Assembly: GCA_023432565.1 (NCBI GenBank)
Contig: JAEYUL010000115.1
Span: forward strand, 1 to 12,136
DNA length: 12,136 nt
From: Actinomycetes bacterium
GTDB lineage: Bacteria > Actinomycetota > Actinomycetes > Actinomycetales > Cellulomonadaceae
Direction of reading: 5' to 3'
The translations under genes were made by a program, and so were the position numbers. The notes beneath the pieces are model-generated. The model was not told the origin of the DNA, searched no databases, and saw only the letters and a list, made by a program, of their open reading frames with translations. This document shows, one piece after another, positions 5,527-12,136 of this stretch. Each line of letters begins with the position of its first letter. Position 1 is the first letter of the stretch.

Positions 5527-6721
5527 TGCGCGCGAGCAGCTCGTCCGCGCGGGCCCGTGCCCACGTCTCCGCGGCGAGGACGCCCTCGAGCGTGAGCGAG
5601 GCCTCAGGTGTCCCCCCGTGCTCGTCGACCACGCGTTCCACGGTCGTGAGGATGTCGAGGAAACCGATGCGCCCGGCGAGGAACGCGGCCACGCACTGCT
5701 CGTTCGCCGCGTTGTACACCGCGGGGTGCGTCGCGGACGCCGCAACGGCCTGCCGCGCGAGCCGCACTGCCCCGAACAGGTCCTCGTCGAGCGGCTCGAA
5801 CGTCCAGGCGGTCGGGGCCGTCCAGTCGCACGCGGCAGCGACGTGGTCCAGCCGATCGGGCCAGGACAGGCCGAGCGCGATCGGGAGCCGCATGTCGGGC
5901 GGCGAGGCCTGCGCGATGGTCGAGCCGTCGACGAACTGCACCATCGAGTGCACGACGGACTGCGGGTGGACCACGACGTCGATCCGGTCCACCGGCACCC
6001 CGAACAGCAGGTGCGCCTCGATGAGCTCCAGACCCTTGTTCATGAGCGTCGCGGAGTTCACCGTCACCACGGGGCCCATGGCCCAGGTCGGATGAGCGAG
6101 CGCCTGGCTCGGGGTCACGGACTTCACGTCGTCCGCCGTCCACCCCCGGAACGGCCCGCCGGAGGCCGTCAGGATCAACCGGGCGACCTCACGCGGCGCT
6201 CCCGAGCGCAGAGCCTGCGCGATCGCCGAGTGCTCGGAGTCGACCGGCACGATCTGGTCCGGTCTGACCGCGGCGGCGTGCACCAGGGCGCCGCCGACGA
6301 CGAGCGACTCCTTGTTCGCGAGGGCGAGCGTGCTCCCGCTCCGCAACGCAGCGAGGGTCGGTCGCAGACCCACGGAGCCCGTGATGCCGTTGAGCACCAC
6401 GTCCGCGCCCGAGCCCGCGAGCTCGGTCGCCGCGTCCGGACCGGCGAGCACCTGCACGCCCGTCGCGCCGGCCGCATCCAGTGCGTCGCGGACCGCGGGC
6501 ACCGCCCGGTCGTCGGCGACAGCCACGGTCGCGACCCCGAAGTCGGCGGCCTGACGCGCCAGGAGTGCCGGGTCGCCGCCGCCCGCCGCGAGGGCCGTGA
6601 CCTCGAACTCGTCCCGATGACGGGCGAGCACGTCGAGCGCCTGCGTCCCGATCGAGCCCGTCGAGCCGAGCAGGACGACGCTGCGTGCGCCGCCGGCGCT
6701 CGTCGTCATCGCCGCGCTCAC
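5522..6721 (-). CDS. dxr: 1-deoxy-D-xylulose-5-phosphate reductoisomerase
   Basis: Dxr makes 2-C-methyl-D-erythritol 4-phosphate from DXP with NADPH, the first committed MEP-pathway step, and is the fosmidomycin target. The 399 residues match the family length. The NADPH motif GSTGSIG is at 19-25. The metal site is D161 and E163 in PVDSEHSA, with E232 in NKGLELIEA. TASGGPF, the PTWAMG lid region and HPQSVVHSMV are also present, as is the C-terminal helical domain with YNAANEQCVAAFL. The GTG at 6721 overlaps the preceding stop as GTGA, a typical coupled junction. The ATG at 6709, four codons in, is a real alternative, and homologues often begin near it. Upstream lies the DivIVA-repeat gene. 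Downstream the plus-strand FAD gene converges, so dxr is the last gene of this operon here. Confidence 0.97.
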   Translation of the reverse strand: MSAAMTTSAGGARSVVLLGSTGSIGTQALDVLARHRDEFEVTALAAGGGDPALLARQAADFGVATVAVADDRAVPAVRDALDAAGATGVQVLAGPDAATELAGSGADVVLNGITGSVGLRPTLAALRSGSTLALANKESLVVGGALVHAAAVRPDQIVPVDSEHSAIAQALRSGAPREVARLILTASGGPFRGWTADDVKSVTPSQALAHPTWAMGPVVTVNSATLMNKGLELIEAHLLFGVPVDRIDVVVHPQSVVHSMVQFVDGSTIAQASPPDMRLPIALGLSWPDRLDHVAAACDWTAPTAWTFEPLDEDLFGAVRLARQAVAASATHPAVYNAANEQCVAAFLAGRIGFLDILTTVERVVDEHGGTPEASLTLEGVLAAETWARARADELLART

Positions 6722-7272
6722 TCGACGCCGAGCAGCACCTCGACGGCGCGCGCCATGAAGGCGTCCACCGCGGGCTCGCCGTACGCGTGGCGTCCCTTGC
6801 GGCGCCGGAACGTCGCCGAGCGCACCTCACCCGACGTGAGCGGCGCACCCTTGTCGAAGTACGCGATGAGGCGCCGGCACAGCGCGTCGACGTCGGCGGG
6901 CTCGTAGCCCTGCTCGCGGCCCTCGGGCGGCGCGAACCGCTCCCCGTCCGGGCGGCCCAGGCGGCCGTACAGCGTGCGGGCCTGCTCACCGAGCTGGGCC
7001 ATCCACGCCTGCTGACCGTGCTGCGCGACGTACTCCGCACGCGCGCGCGCCACGAACGCCGACTCGAGCCGGTCGAGGGCCGCGTCGACCGCGGCCGTCG
7101 CGTACCCGCCGCGCACCATCTCGAACCCGACGCGTCGCACGTCCTTGGCGGACAGTGCCGTCGCGGGACCGCGCTCGTAGAGGGAGCGCGCGTGCTCGAA
7201 GAACTCGTCGACCTCGTCCGGGTCGTAACCGGAGCGCAGGCTCGACACGGTACGGAACATCCCGTCGCTCAC
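6718..7272 (-). CDS. DivIVA-domain repeat protein
   Basis: A 184-residue soluble protein of the actinobacterial DivIVA-repeat type. It does not look like full DivIVA/Wag31, because it lacks the long coiled coil. Two DivIVA-like motifs stand out: F6 through GYDPDEVDEFF (15-25) and F113 through GYEPADVDAL (122-131). Each is followed by a second, weaker unit of related pattern: DVRRVGFEMVRGGYATAAVD (44-63) and EVRSATFRRRKGRHAYGEPAVD (149-170, only pattern shared). The protein is therefore an A-B-A'-B' duplication with a period near 107 residues. The helix-rich linker between the copies (about 70-112) contains AWMAQLGEQARTLYGRLGRP. The function is unknown; related domains bind curved membrane or growth-pole partners, but that is not shown here. 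GTG 7272 overlaps the rlmN stop by four bases and follows AGGAGG by four bases; ATG 7260 is an alternative start. It is coupled to rlmN and dxr. Confidence 0.88.
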   Translation of the reverse strand: MSDGMFRTVSSLRSGYDPDEVDEFFEHARSLYERGPATALSAKDVRRVGFEMVRGGYATAAVDAALDRLESAFVARARAEYVAQHGQQAWMAQLGEQARTLYGRLGRPDGERFAPPEGREQGYEPADVDALCRRLIAYFDKGAPLTSGEVRSATFRRRKGRHAYGEPAVDAFMARAVEVLLGVE

Positions 7273-8396
7273 TCGTCCTCCTCCGCGGCGAGCTGGCCGC
7301 ACGCACCGTCGATGTCGCTGCCACGGGTGTCCCGGACGGTCGTCGGGATCCCGTGCGCACGCAAGCGTGCCACGAACTCCTGCTCCACCCGGGGATCGCT
7401 CGCCGTCCACCGGGAGTTCGGGACCGGGTTGAGCGGGATCGGGTTGCAGTGCACCCAGCCCTTGCCGCGCGCGTTGAGCTTCTCGCCCAGCAGGTCGGCG
7501 CGCCACGCGTGGTCGTTCACGTCCCTGATCAGCGCATACTCGATCGAGACACGGCGACCGGTGACCTGGAAGTAGTGGTGCGCGGCGTCGAGCGCCTCGT
7601 CGACGTCCCACCGGGTGTTCACGGGCACCAGCTCGCTGCGCAGCTCGTCGTCAGGTGCGTGCAACGACAGCGCGAGCGTCACCGGGACGCCCTCGTCGGC
7701 AAGCTTGCGCATCGCCGGAACCATGCCGACGGTCGAGACCGTCACGTTGCGCGCGGACATGCCCAGGCCGTCCGGCGCGGGCGCCACGAGCGTGCGGACC
7801 GTGGCCATGATCGCCTTGTAGTTCGCCAGCGGCTCGCCCATCCCCATGAAGACCACGTTCGACAGACGCGTCGGGCCGCCCGGGATCTCGCCCGCCTGCA
7901 GCGCGCGAGCGGCCTCGCGCACCTGCTCGACGATCTCCGCGGTCGACAGGTTGCGGGTCAGTCCCATCTGGCCGGTCGCGCAGAACGCGCACGCGAGCCC
8001 GCACCCGGCCTGGCTCGAGATGCACAGCGTCGTGCGGTTCGCGTAGCGCATGAGCACCGACTCCACCTTGGCGTGGTCGAACAGGTGCCACAGCGTCTTG
8101 ACGGTCGTCCCGCCGTCGGCCGTCTGGGTGCGTACGTTCGTCAGCAGGCGTGGGAACAGGTCCTCGACCAGCTTGTCCCGGCTCGCGGCCGGCAGGTCGG
8201 TCATCGCCGCGGGGTCCGCCGTGAGGTGCGTGAAGTAGTGCGTCGCGAGCTGCTTGGCCCGGAAGGGCTTCTCGCCGAGCGCCGTGACGGCAGCGACCCG
8301 CTCGTCGGGCGTGAGGTCGACGAAGTGACGCGGCGGCTTGCCGCGCGGACCCCGCACGGGTGAGGACAGGTCCAGACGAACAGGTGTGGCAGGCAC
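7269..8396 (-). CDS. rlmN: Dual-specificity 23S rRNA (A2503)/tRNA (A37) C2-methyltransferase, radical SAM RlmN
   Basis: RlmN methylates C2 of A2503 in 23S rRNA and A37 in some tRNAs, using radical SAM chemistry and a methyl-cysteine intermediate. The 375 residues show the N-terminal helical domain (FVDLTPDERVAAV, EKPFRAKQLATHYF), the cluster motif C132-GLA-C136-AF-C139, and VVFMGMGEPLANY, the SAM-binding GGEP-equivalent. STVGMVP, LALSLHAPDDELR and VSIEYALIRDVND follow. The near-terminal GSDIDGACGQL carries C366, the expected catalytic cysteine opposite the cluster. The GTG at 8396 has GGAG at 8403-8406, six bases upstream. The frame stays open to 8648, but that part lies within cdsA and is Ser/Arg-rich low-complexity shadow. 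The gap to cdsA is 28 bases, and the end overlaps the DivIVA-repeat gene by GTGA. Confidence 0.96.
   Translation of the reverse strand: MPATPVRLDLSSPVRGPRGKPPRHFVDLTPDERVAAVTALGEKPFRAKQLATHYFTHLTADPAAMTDLPAASRDKLVEDLFPRLLTNVRTQTADGGTTVKTLWHLFDHAKVESVLMRYANRTTLCISSQAGCGLACAFCATGQMGLTRNLSTAEIVEQVREAARALQAGEIPGGPTRLSNVVFMGMGEPLANYKAIMATVRTLVAPAPDGLGMSARNVTVSTVGMVPAMRKLADEGVPVTLALSLHAPDDELRSELVPVNTRWDVDEALDAAHHYFQVTGRRVSIEYALIRDVNDHAWRADLLGEKLNARGKGWVHCNPIPLNPVPNSRWTASDPRVEQEFVARLRAHGIPTTVRDTRGSDIDGACGQLAAEEDE
7277..7282 (-). promoter_or_regulatory. Ribosome-binding site of the DivIVA-repeat gene, inside the rlmN end
   Basis: AGGAGG formed by the last Glu-Glu-Asp codons of rlmN, four bases before GTG 7272. 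It favours the overlapping GTG over the ATG at 7260, which would lie 16 bases away. Confidence 0.7.
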
Positions 8397-8424
8397 GAAG
8401 GGCTCCGGAGGCCGTGAGGCGGGT

Positions 8425-9273
8425 TCAGAACGCGAGAGGCGCGGGCTGAAGCAACGCGAGGATGAGGTAGACGGCGGGCGCCGTGAGCAGCAGCGAGTCG
8501 AGCCGGTCGAGGACACCGCCGTGGCCGGGCACGAGACGGCCCATGTCCTTGAGCTCGAGGTCGCGCTTGAGCATGGACTCGGCAAGGTCGCCGAGCGTCG
8601 CGCTGACGACCGTCGCGAGCCCGAGGAACACTCCCACGAGAGGTTCACCGCCGAAGGCCACCTGGACGCCGACGACGCCCACGACGCACGAGAGCACGAC
8701 CGAGCCGGCCAGGCCTTCCCACGACTTCTTCGGGCTGACCGAAGGCGCGAGCGGGTGCCGTCCGAGCAACGTGCCGACCGCGAAGCCGCCGGTGTCGCTC
8801 GCGACGACGAGCAGCACGAACACCAGGACCCGCCGCGGGCCGTCCGGCTCCGCGAGCATGAGCATCACGAAGCCGGCGAGGAACGGCAGGTAGGCGGCCG
8901 CGAAGGCGCCGCCGACGATGTCGCGCAGGGCACGCTCGCCGCTGCCGTCGAGCACGCGCCAGACCATGACGCCGCCGACGGTCAGCATGAACGAGACGAA
9001 GAGTGCCTCAGCCCCCGCCGTGTACGCCGAGACCAGGATGCCGACGGCACCGACGAGCAGCGGGAGCAGCGGCAGGTGGATCGAGCGTCGCGTGAACGCC
9101 TGCGCCAGCTCCCACAGCCCGGCACCCACCGCGACCACCGCGAGCGCGACGAACGCCTCCTTGCGGATGAACAAGGCCGCGACGACGAGCGCGAGCAGGC
9201 CGACGCCGACCGTGATCGCGACCGGGAGGTCGCGTCCCGGTCGCGCCTTGCTGGGAGCGGCGAGCTGCGTCAT
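8425..9273 (-). CDS. cdsA: Phosphatidate cytidylyltransferase (CDP-diacylglycerol synthase)
   Basis: CdsA converts CTP and phosphatidic acid to CDP-diacylglycerol, the precursor of phosphatidylinositol, phosphatidylglycerol and cardiolipin, at the inner membrane. The 282 residues contain about eight hydrophobic segments, starting with LPVAITVGVGLLALVVAALF after a polar N-terminus. The family signature is complete at 233-259: SMLKRDLELKDMG, then the VPGHGGVLDRLD end. Upstream conserved loops SDTGGFAVG and SPKKSWEGLAGS are present. The ATG at 9273-9271 shares its A with the frr stop (TGATG), and GAGG at 9278-9281 lies four bases upstream, so translation is probably coupled to frr. The order frr-cdsA-rlmN-dxr is common in actinobacteria. 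No unusual features. Confidence 0.96.
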   Translation of the reverse strand: MTQLAAPSKARPGRDLPVAITVGVGLLALVVAALFIRKEAFVALAVVAVGAGLWELAQAFTRRSIHLPLLPLLVGAVGILVSAYTAGAEALFVSFMLTVGGVMVWRVLDGSGERALRDIVGGAFAAAYLPFLAGFVMLMLAEPDGPRRVLVFVLLVVASDTGGFAVGTLLGRHPLAPSVSPKKSWEGLAGSVVLSCVVGVVGVQVAFGGEPLVGVFLGLATVVSATLGDLAESMLKRDLELKDMGRLVPGHGGVLDRLDSLLLTAPAVYLILALLQPAPLAF

Positions 9274-9830
9274 CAGACCTCGAGGAGCTCTGCCTCTTTG
9301 GCCACGAGGAGGTGGTCGATCGTCTCGACGTGCTTCTTCGTGAGCGCCTCGAGCTCCTTCTCCGCGCGCGCCACCTCGTCCTCACCGGCCTCGCCGTCCT
9401 TGACGATGCGGTCGAGCTCCTCCTTGGCGCGACGCCGGATCGAGCGCACCGCGATCCGCGCATCCTCCGCCTTGTGCTTGGCGAGCTTGACGAAGTCGCG
9501 GCGGCGCTCCTCGGTGAGGGCGGGCAGCACGACGCGGATGACGTTGCCGTCGTTCGTCGGGTTCACGCCCAGGTCCGAGTCCCGCAGCGCCTTCTCGATC
9601 GCCGCGGTCGACGACTTGTCGAACGGCGAGACCAGGATCGTGCGCGCCTCGGTCACGTTGAACGACGCCAGCTGCTGCAGCGGCGTGGGGGTCCCGTAGT
9701 AGTCGACGAAGACCTTGGAGAACATCGCGGCGTTGGCCCGGCCGGTACGGATGGTGCCGAAGTCGTCCTTGGCGACCTCGACAGCCTTGTCCATCTTCTC
9801 CTCGGCCTCGAAGAGCGTCTCGTCGATCAC
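9273..9830 (-). CDS. frr: Ribosome recycling factor
   Basis: RRF acts with EF-G in the cytoplasm to split post-termination ribosomes. The 185 residues equal the usual length. The three-helix bundle begins at IDETLFEAEEKMDKAVEV, passes through the conserved RTGRANAAMF and the hinge YYGTPTPLQQLASFNV, and continues with PTNDGNVIRVVLPALTEERR. It closes with the long helix IAVRSIRRRAKEEL and a last helix ending AKEAELLEV. The start is GTG at 9830, with AAGGAG five bases upstream. The gene lies 74 bases after pyrH and overlaps the cdsA start by one base. All expected residues appear intact. Confidence 0.98.
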   Translation of the reverse strand: MIDETLFEAEEKMDKAVEVAKDDFGTIRTGRANAAMFSKVFVDYYGTPTPLQQLASFNVTEARTILVSPFDKSSTAAIEKALRDSDLGVNPTNDGNVIRVVLPALTEERRRDFVKLAKHKAEDARIAVRSIRRRAKEELDRIVKDGEAGEDEVARAEKELEALTKKHVETIDHLLVAKEAELLEV

Positions 9831-9835
9831 CGGTG

Positions 9836-9841
9836 CTCCTT
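9836..9841 (-). promoter_or_regulatory. Ribosome-binding site of frr
   Basis: AAGGAG on the minus strand, five bases before GTG 9830; it confirms the GTG start. A weak 5-bp stem (CGTCC with GGACG, near 9870-9885) lies further upstream and probably means little. Confidence 0.8.
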
Positions 9842-9904
9842 GCTCTGCGTGTCGTGGGCCGCGTCCTGTCGGACGGTCCCGTGGTGCGTGGTCTGGCGCG
9901 CGGC

Positions 9905-10651
9905 TCAGCTCGCCGTGACGATCGTGCCGATCTTCTCACCCTGCAGGACGCGCGTGACGTTGCCCGCGCCCTCGAGCCCGAACACCTGCATCGGCACGTC
10001 GTTGTCACGCGCCAGCGACAGCGCCGTCTGGTCCATGACCCCGAGGTCCCCGACGATCGCGTCGGTGTACGTGAGGTGGTCGAGACGGCGCGCGTCCGGG
10101 TCCCGCCGCGGGTCGGCGGTGTAGACGCCGTCCACGCCGTTCTTGCCCATGAGCACCTCCTGGCAGTGGGTCTCCAGGGCGCGCTGGACGCACACGGTGT
10201 CCGTCGAGAAGTACGGCATCCCCGCGCCCGCGCCGAAGATGACGACGCGGCCCTTCTCGAGGTGCCGGATCGCCCGCAGCGGGATGTAGGGCTCAGCGAC
10301 CTGACCCATGGTGATCGCGGTCTGCACCCGGGTGGTCACGCCGGCCTGCTCGAGCAGGTCCTGCAGTGCCAGGCAGTTCATCACCGTGCCGAGCATGCCC
10401 ATGTAGTCGGCACGGGCGCGGTCCATGCCGCTGTCGGCGAGCTCCGCACCGCGGAAGAAGTTCCCTCCGCCGACGACGATCGCGACCTCGACGCCGCTGC
10501 GCACGGCCACGGCGATCTCCTCGGCGACCCGACGGATCACGTCGACCGCGAGCCCGACGGCGCCTCCGCCGAACGCCTCGCCGGAGAGCTTGAGCAGAAC
10601 CCGCCGAGCGGGTGCCGCAGGGGTCGAGTCGGTCGTCGGGTCCGGGCTCAC
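9905..10651 (-). CDS. pyrH: UMP kinase
   Basis: PyrH phosphorylates UMP to UDP with ATP in the cytoplasm; bacterial UMP kinase is a hexamer of the amino-acid-kinase fold, usually controlled by GTP and UTP. The 248 residues include the start of the fold with LLKLSGEAF (K21 near the phosphate), VVGGGNFFRG at 59-68 (nucleotide and phosphate binding), ARADYMGMLGTVMNCLALQD and FGAGAGMPYFSTDT. The later GKNGVDGVYTADPRRDPDA and DVPMQVFGLEGAGN regions are also typical. The first 15 residues are a short Pro/Thr/Ala-rich tail before the first strand, as in some actinobacteria. The start is GTG 10651, five bases after AGGAGG; the longer frame to 10705 has no such site. The gene follows the probable tsf terminator, so it may begin a new transcript, with frr downstream. 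Confidence 0.97.
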   Translation of the reverse strand: MSPDPTTDSTPAAPARRVLLKLSGEAFGGGAVGLAVDVIRRVAEEIAVAVRSGVEVAIVVGGGNFFRGAELADSGMDRARADYMGMLGTVMNCLALQDLLEQAGVTTRVQTAITMGQVAEPYIPLRAIRHLEKGRVVIFGAGAGMPYFSTDTVCVQRALETHCQEVLMGKNGVDGVYTADPRRDPDARRLDHLTYTDAIVGDLGVMDQTALSLARDNDVPMQVFGLEGAGNVTRVLQGEKIGTIVTAS

Positions 10652-10656
10652 TGATG

Positions 10657-10662
10657 CCTCCT
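10657..10662 (-). promoter_or_regulatory. Ribosome-binding site of pyrH
   Basis: AGGAGG on the minus strand, five bases before GTG 10651. It settles the start against the in-frame upstream ATG at 10705. Confidence 0.85.
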
Positions 10663-10688
10663 GGGCGGTCGGCTGCGTCGTGCTACGC

Positions 10689-10720
10689 CGGTGGCCCCGG
10701 CCCACGGGCCGGGGCCACCG
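10689..10720 (-). terminator. Perfect 14-bp hairpin between tsf and pyrH; probable terminator
   Basis: CGGTGGCCCCGGCC (10689-10702) and its exact complement GGCCGGGGCCACCG (10707-10720) enclose a CACG loop. It starts 15 bases past the tsf stop. The stem is almost all G-C. No T-run follows on the minus strand, which is common for actinobacterial terminators. Because the stem is symmetric, the same structure forms on either strand. It probably ends the rpsB-tsf transcript, or acts as a partial attenuator before pyrH. Confidence 0.75.
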
Positions 10721-10734
10721 AGCGGGTGGTGAGG

Positions 10735-11580
10735 TCAGGCTCCCACGCGGAAGCGCACGAACGCCGACAGCGTGCCGCCGACCTCCGCGAGCACCTGGCC
10801 GACCGACTTCTTCGGGTCCTTGGCGAACGGCTGGTCGAGCAGCACGGCCTCCTTGAAGTACCCGTTCAGCCGGCCCTCGACGATCTTCGGGAGCGCACCC
10901 TCAGGCTTGCCCTCGTTGCGCGCGGTCTCCTCGGCGATCTTGCGCTCGCTCTCGACCGTCTCCGCCGGGACCTCGTCGCGCGAGACGTACTGCGGCGAGT
11001 AGGCGGCGATGTGGGTCGCGATGTCACGCGCCACCGCGGCACCCGCGGCGTCGGTCGCCACGAGCACGCCGACCTGCGGGGGCAGGTCCTTGTTGACCTT
11101 GTGCAGGTAGACCTCGACGTGCTCGCCGGCCACACGGCCCAGGCGACGCACGACGATGCGCTCACCGAGCGTGGCAGCGGTCTCGTCGACGAAGCCCTGA
11201 ACGGTCGTGCCCTCGTACTCGGCCGACGTCAGCGCGTCGGCGTCGCGGGCACCCGTGGCCACGGCGGCAGCCAGGACCCGGTCCGCCAGCGAGATGAACG
11301 ACTGGTTCTTCGCGACGAAGTCGGTCTCGGAGTTGACCTCGACCAGCACGCCGGTCTGACCCTCGCCGTCCGGCGTGGGGCCGACGTGGGCGGCCACGAG
11401 GCCGTCCGAGGCCGAGCGACCCTCACGCTTGCCGACGCCCTTGAGCCCCTTGACGCGGATGATCTCGAGCGCCTTGTCGGCGTCGCCGTCCGCCTCCTCG
11501 AGAGCCTTCTTGACGTCGAGCATGCCCGCGCCGGTCTTCTCGCGCAGGTCCTTGATGTCCTGGAGCGAGTAGTTCGCCAT
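10735..11580 (-). CDS. tsf: Translation elongation factor Ts
   Basis: EF-Ts exchanges GDP for GTP on EF-Tu in the cytoplasm. The 281 residues are a normal length. The N-terminal UBA-like domain shows signature 1, LREKTGAGMLDVKKAL (12-27), and signature 2 is EVNSETDFVAKN (81-92), whose TDFV residues contact EF-Tu. The dimerisation core follows, with HIAAYSPQYVSRDEVP, KIVEGRLNGYFKEAVLLDQPF and the closing VGQVLAEVGGTLSAFVRFRVG. The ATG at 11580 is clear by homology, although only a weak GGA precedes it, which suggests coupling to rpsB 46 bases upstream. The rpsB-tsf pair is a widely conserved operon. A strong hairpin follows the gene. Confidence 0.98.
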   Translation of the reverse strand: MANYSLQDIKDLREKTGAGMLDVKKALEEADGDADKALEIIRVKGLKGVGKREGRSASDGLVAAHVGPTPDGEGQTGVLVEVNSETDFVAKNQSFISLADRVLAAAVATGARDADALTSAEYEGTTVQGFVDETAATLGERIVVRRLGRVAGEHVEVYLHKVNKDLPPQVGVLVATDAAGAAVARDIATHIAAYSPQYVSRDEVPAETVESERKIAEETARNEGKPEGALPKIVEGRLNGYFKEAVLLDQPFAKDPKKSVGQVLAEVGGTLSAFVRFRVGA

Positions 11581-11626
11581 CAGTGGTGTCCGTTCTTGTC
11601 GGTGGAGCGGTCTGCGGACGTGGTGC

Positions 11627-12136
11627 TCAGGCCTGGTCGGCCGGGGCGTCGGCCTCGGGCGCCTGCGGGGCAGCCTCGGCCGCGTCCGCGACGGCGGCAG
11701 CCTCGGCCGCGGGGGTCTCGGTGGCGACCGGAGCGGCGTCGGCCAGACCGGCCTCGGCACCCGCGAGGAGCTCGCGCTCCCACTCGGCGAGCGGCTCGGC
11801 GTCGGCGTCGGCGCCGCCCTCGGCGGACGTCTTGCCCGAGTGGCGCTTGAGCGTGCCGTCGGCCACGGCGTCCGCGATCACGCGGGTCAGCAGCTGCACG
11901 GCGCGGATCGCGTCGTCGTTGCCCGGGATCGGGTAGTCCACGACGTCCGGGTCGCAGTTCGTGTCGAGGATCGCGACGACCGGGATGCCCAGCTTGCGCG
12001 CCTCGTCGACCGCGAGGTGCTCCTTGTTCGTGTCGACGATCCACACGGCCGAGGGAACCTTGGTCATGTCACGGATGCCACCGAGCGTCTTCGCGAGCTT
12101 GTCCTTCTCGCGGCGCAGGACGAGCAGCTCCTTCTT
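11627..12136 (-). CDS. rpsB: 30S ribosomal protein S2 (uS2), C-terminal part (partial)
   Basis: The gene runs off the right edge, so only the last 169 residues are seen, starting KKELLVLRREKDKLAKTLGG. The S2 core is clear from MTKVPSAVWIVDTNKEHLAV and GIPVVAILDTNCDPD to VDYPIPGNDDAIRAVQLL. After the core (GTLKRHSGK) comes a tail of about 64 residues rich in Ala, Glu and Asp, ending APADQA. Such acidic Ala-rich tails are common in actinobacterial S2 and are absent from the E. coli protein. S2 binds the head of the 30S subunit and helps attach S1-type proteins. The TGA stop lies 46 bases before the tsf start, on the same strand and probably in the same transcript. Confidence 0.98.
   Translation of the reverse strand, partial: KKELLVLRREKDKLAKTLGGIRDMTKVPSAVWIVDTNKEHLAVDEARKLGIPVVAILDTNCDPDVVDYPIPGNDDAIRAVQLLTRVIADAVADGTLKRHSGKTSAEGGADADAEPLAEWERELLAGAEAGLADAAPVATETPAAEAAAVADAAEAAPQAPEADAPADQA

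Noticed and set aside
1..12136. Mobile element, CRISPR, prophage, tRNA or toxin-antitoxin genes
   Set aside because: I saw no transposase, integrase, terminal inverted repeats, repeat-spacer arrays or tRNA-like folds, and the gaps between genes are all short.

Overview
The window is a stretch of core chromosome from a high-GC actinobacterium. Codon third positions are almost always G or C, eight of the twelve genes with a visible start begin with GTG, and rpsB and rseP have actinobacterial features. The gene order rpsB-tsf-pyrH-frr-cdsA-rlmN-(DivIVA-repeat)-dxr-rseP-ispG-(DUF4081/GNAT) is the actinobacterial arrangement; Mycobacterium tuberculosis has dxr-rip1-ispG-GNAT as neighbours. Protein details suggest Micrococcales, perhaps Cellulomonas or a close relative. 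That placement is inference from recalled family sequences, not from a search.

Layout. Nearly everything is on the minus strand, so the biological order runs right to left. At the right edge are the 3' end of rpsB and all of tsf, followed by a perfect 14-bp hairpin that probably ends that transcript. Next come pyrH and frr, then a tightly packed block of cdsA, rlmN, a DivIVA-domain repeat gene and dxr. Within the block, frr/cdsA join by TGATG, and rlmN/DivIVA and DivIVA/dxr join by 4-base GTGA overlaps. A plus-strand FAD oxidoreductase gene then interrupts the cluster: it is convergent with dxr (stops 15 bp apart, with a hairpin spanning both) and divergent from rseP. Leftward follow rseP (site-2-type intramembrane protease), a small DUF1801 gene with a hairpin on each side, ispG and a DUF4081/GNAT acetyltransferase. 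The last 36 codons of a plus-strand Fpg/Nei-type DNA glycosylase lie at the left edge.

Functions. The cluster combines translation (S2, EF-Ts, ribosome recycling factor, the rRNA/tRNA methyltransferase RlmN), UMP phosphorylation, CDP-diacylglycerol synthesis, two steps of the MEP isoprenoid pathway (Dxr and IspG) and an envelope-signalling protease. No gap between genes exceeds 140 bases. I see no mobile element, CRISPR array, tRNA or phage gene.

Novelty. I do not see an undescribed multi-gene system. The points most worth following are the FAD protein, which keeps its Rossmann motif but seems to have lost other family signatures; the two extra genes splitting the dxr-rseP-ispG cluster; the A-B-A'-B' internal duplication in the DivIVA-repeat protein; and the altered acetyl-CoA loop in the GNAT protein.
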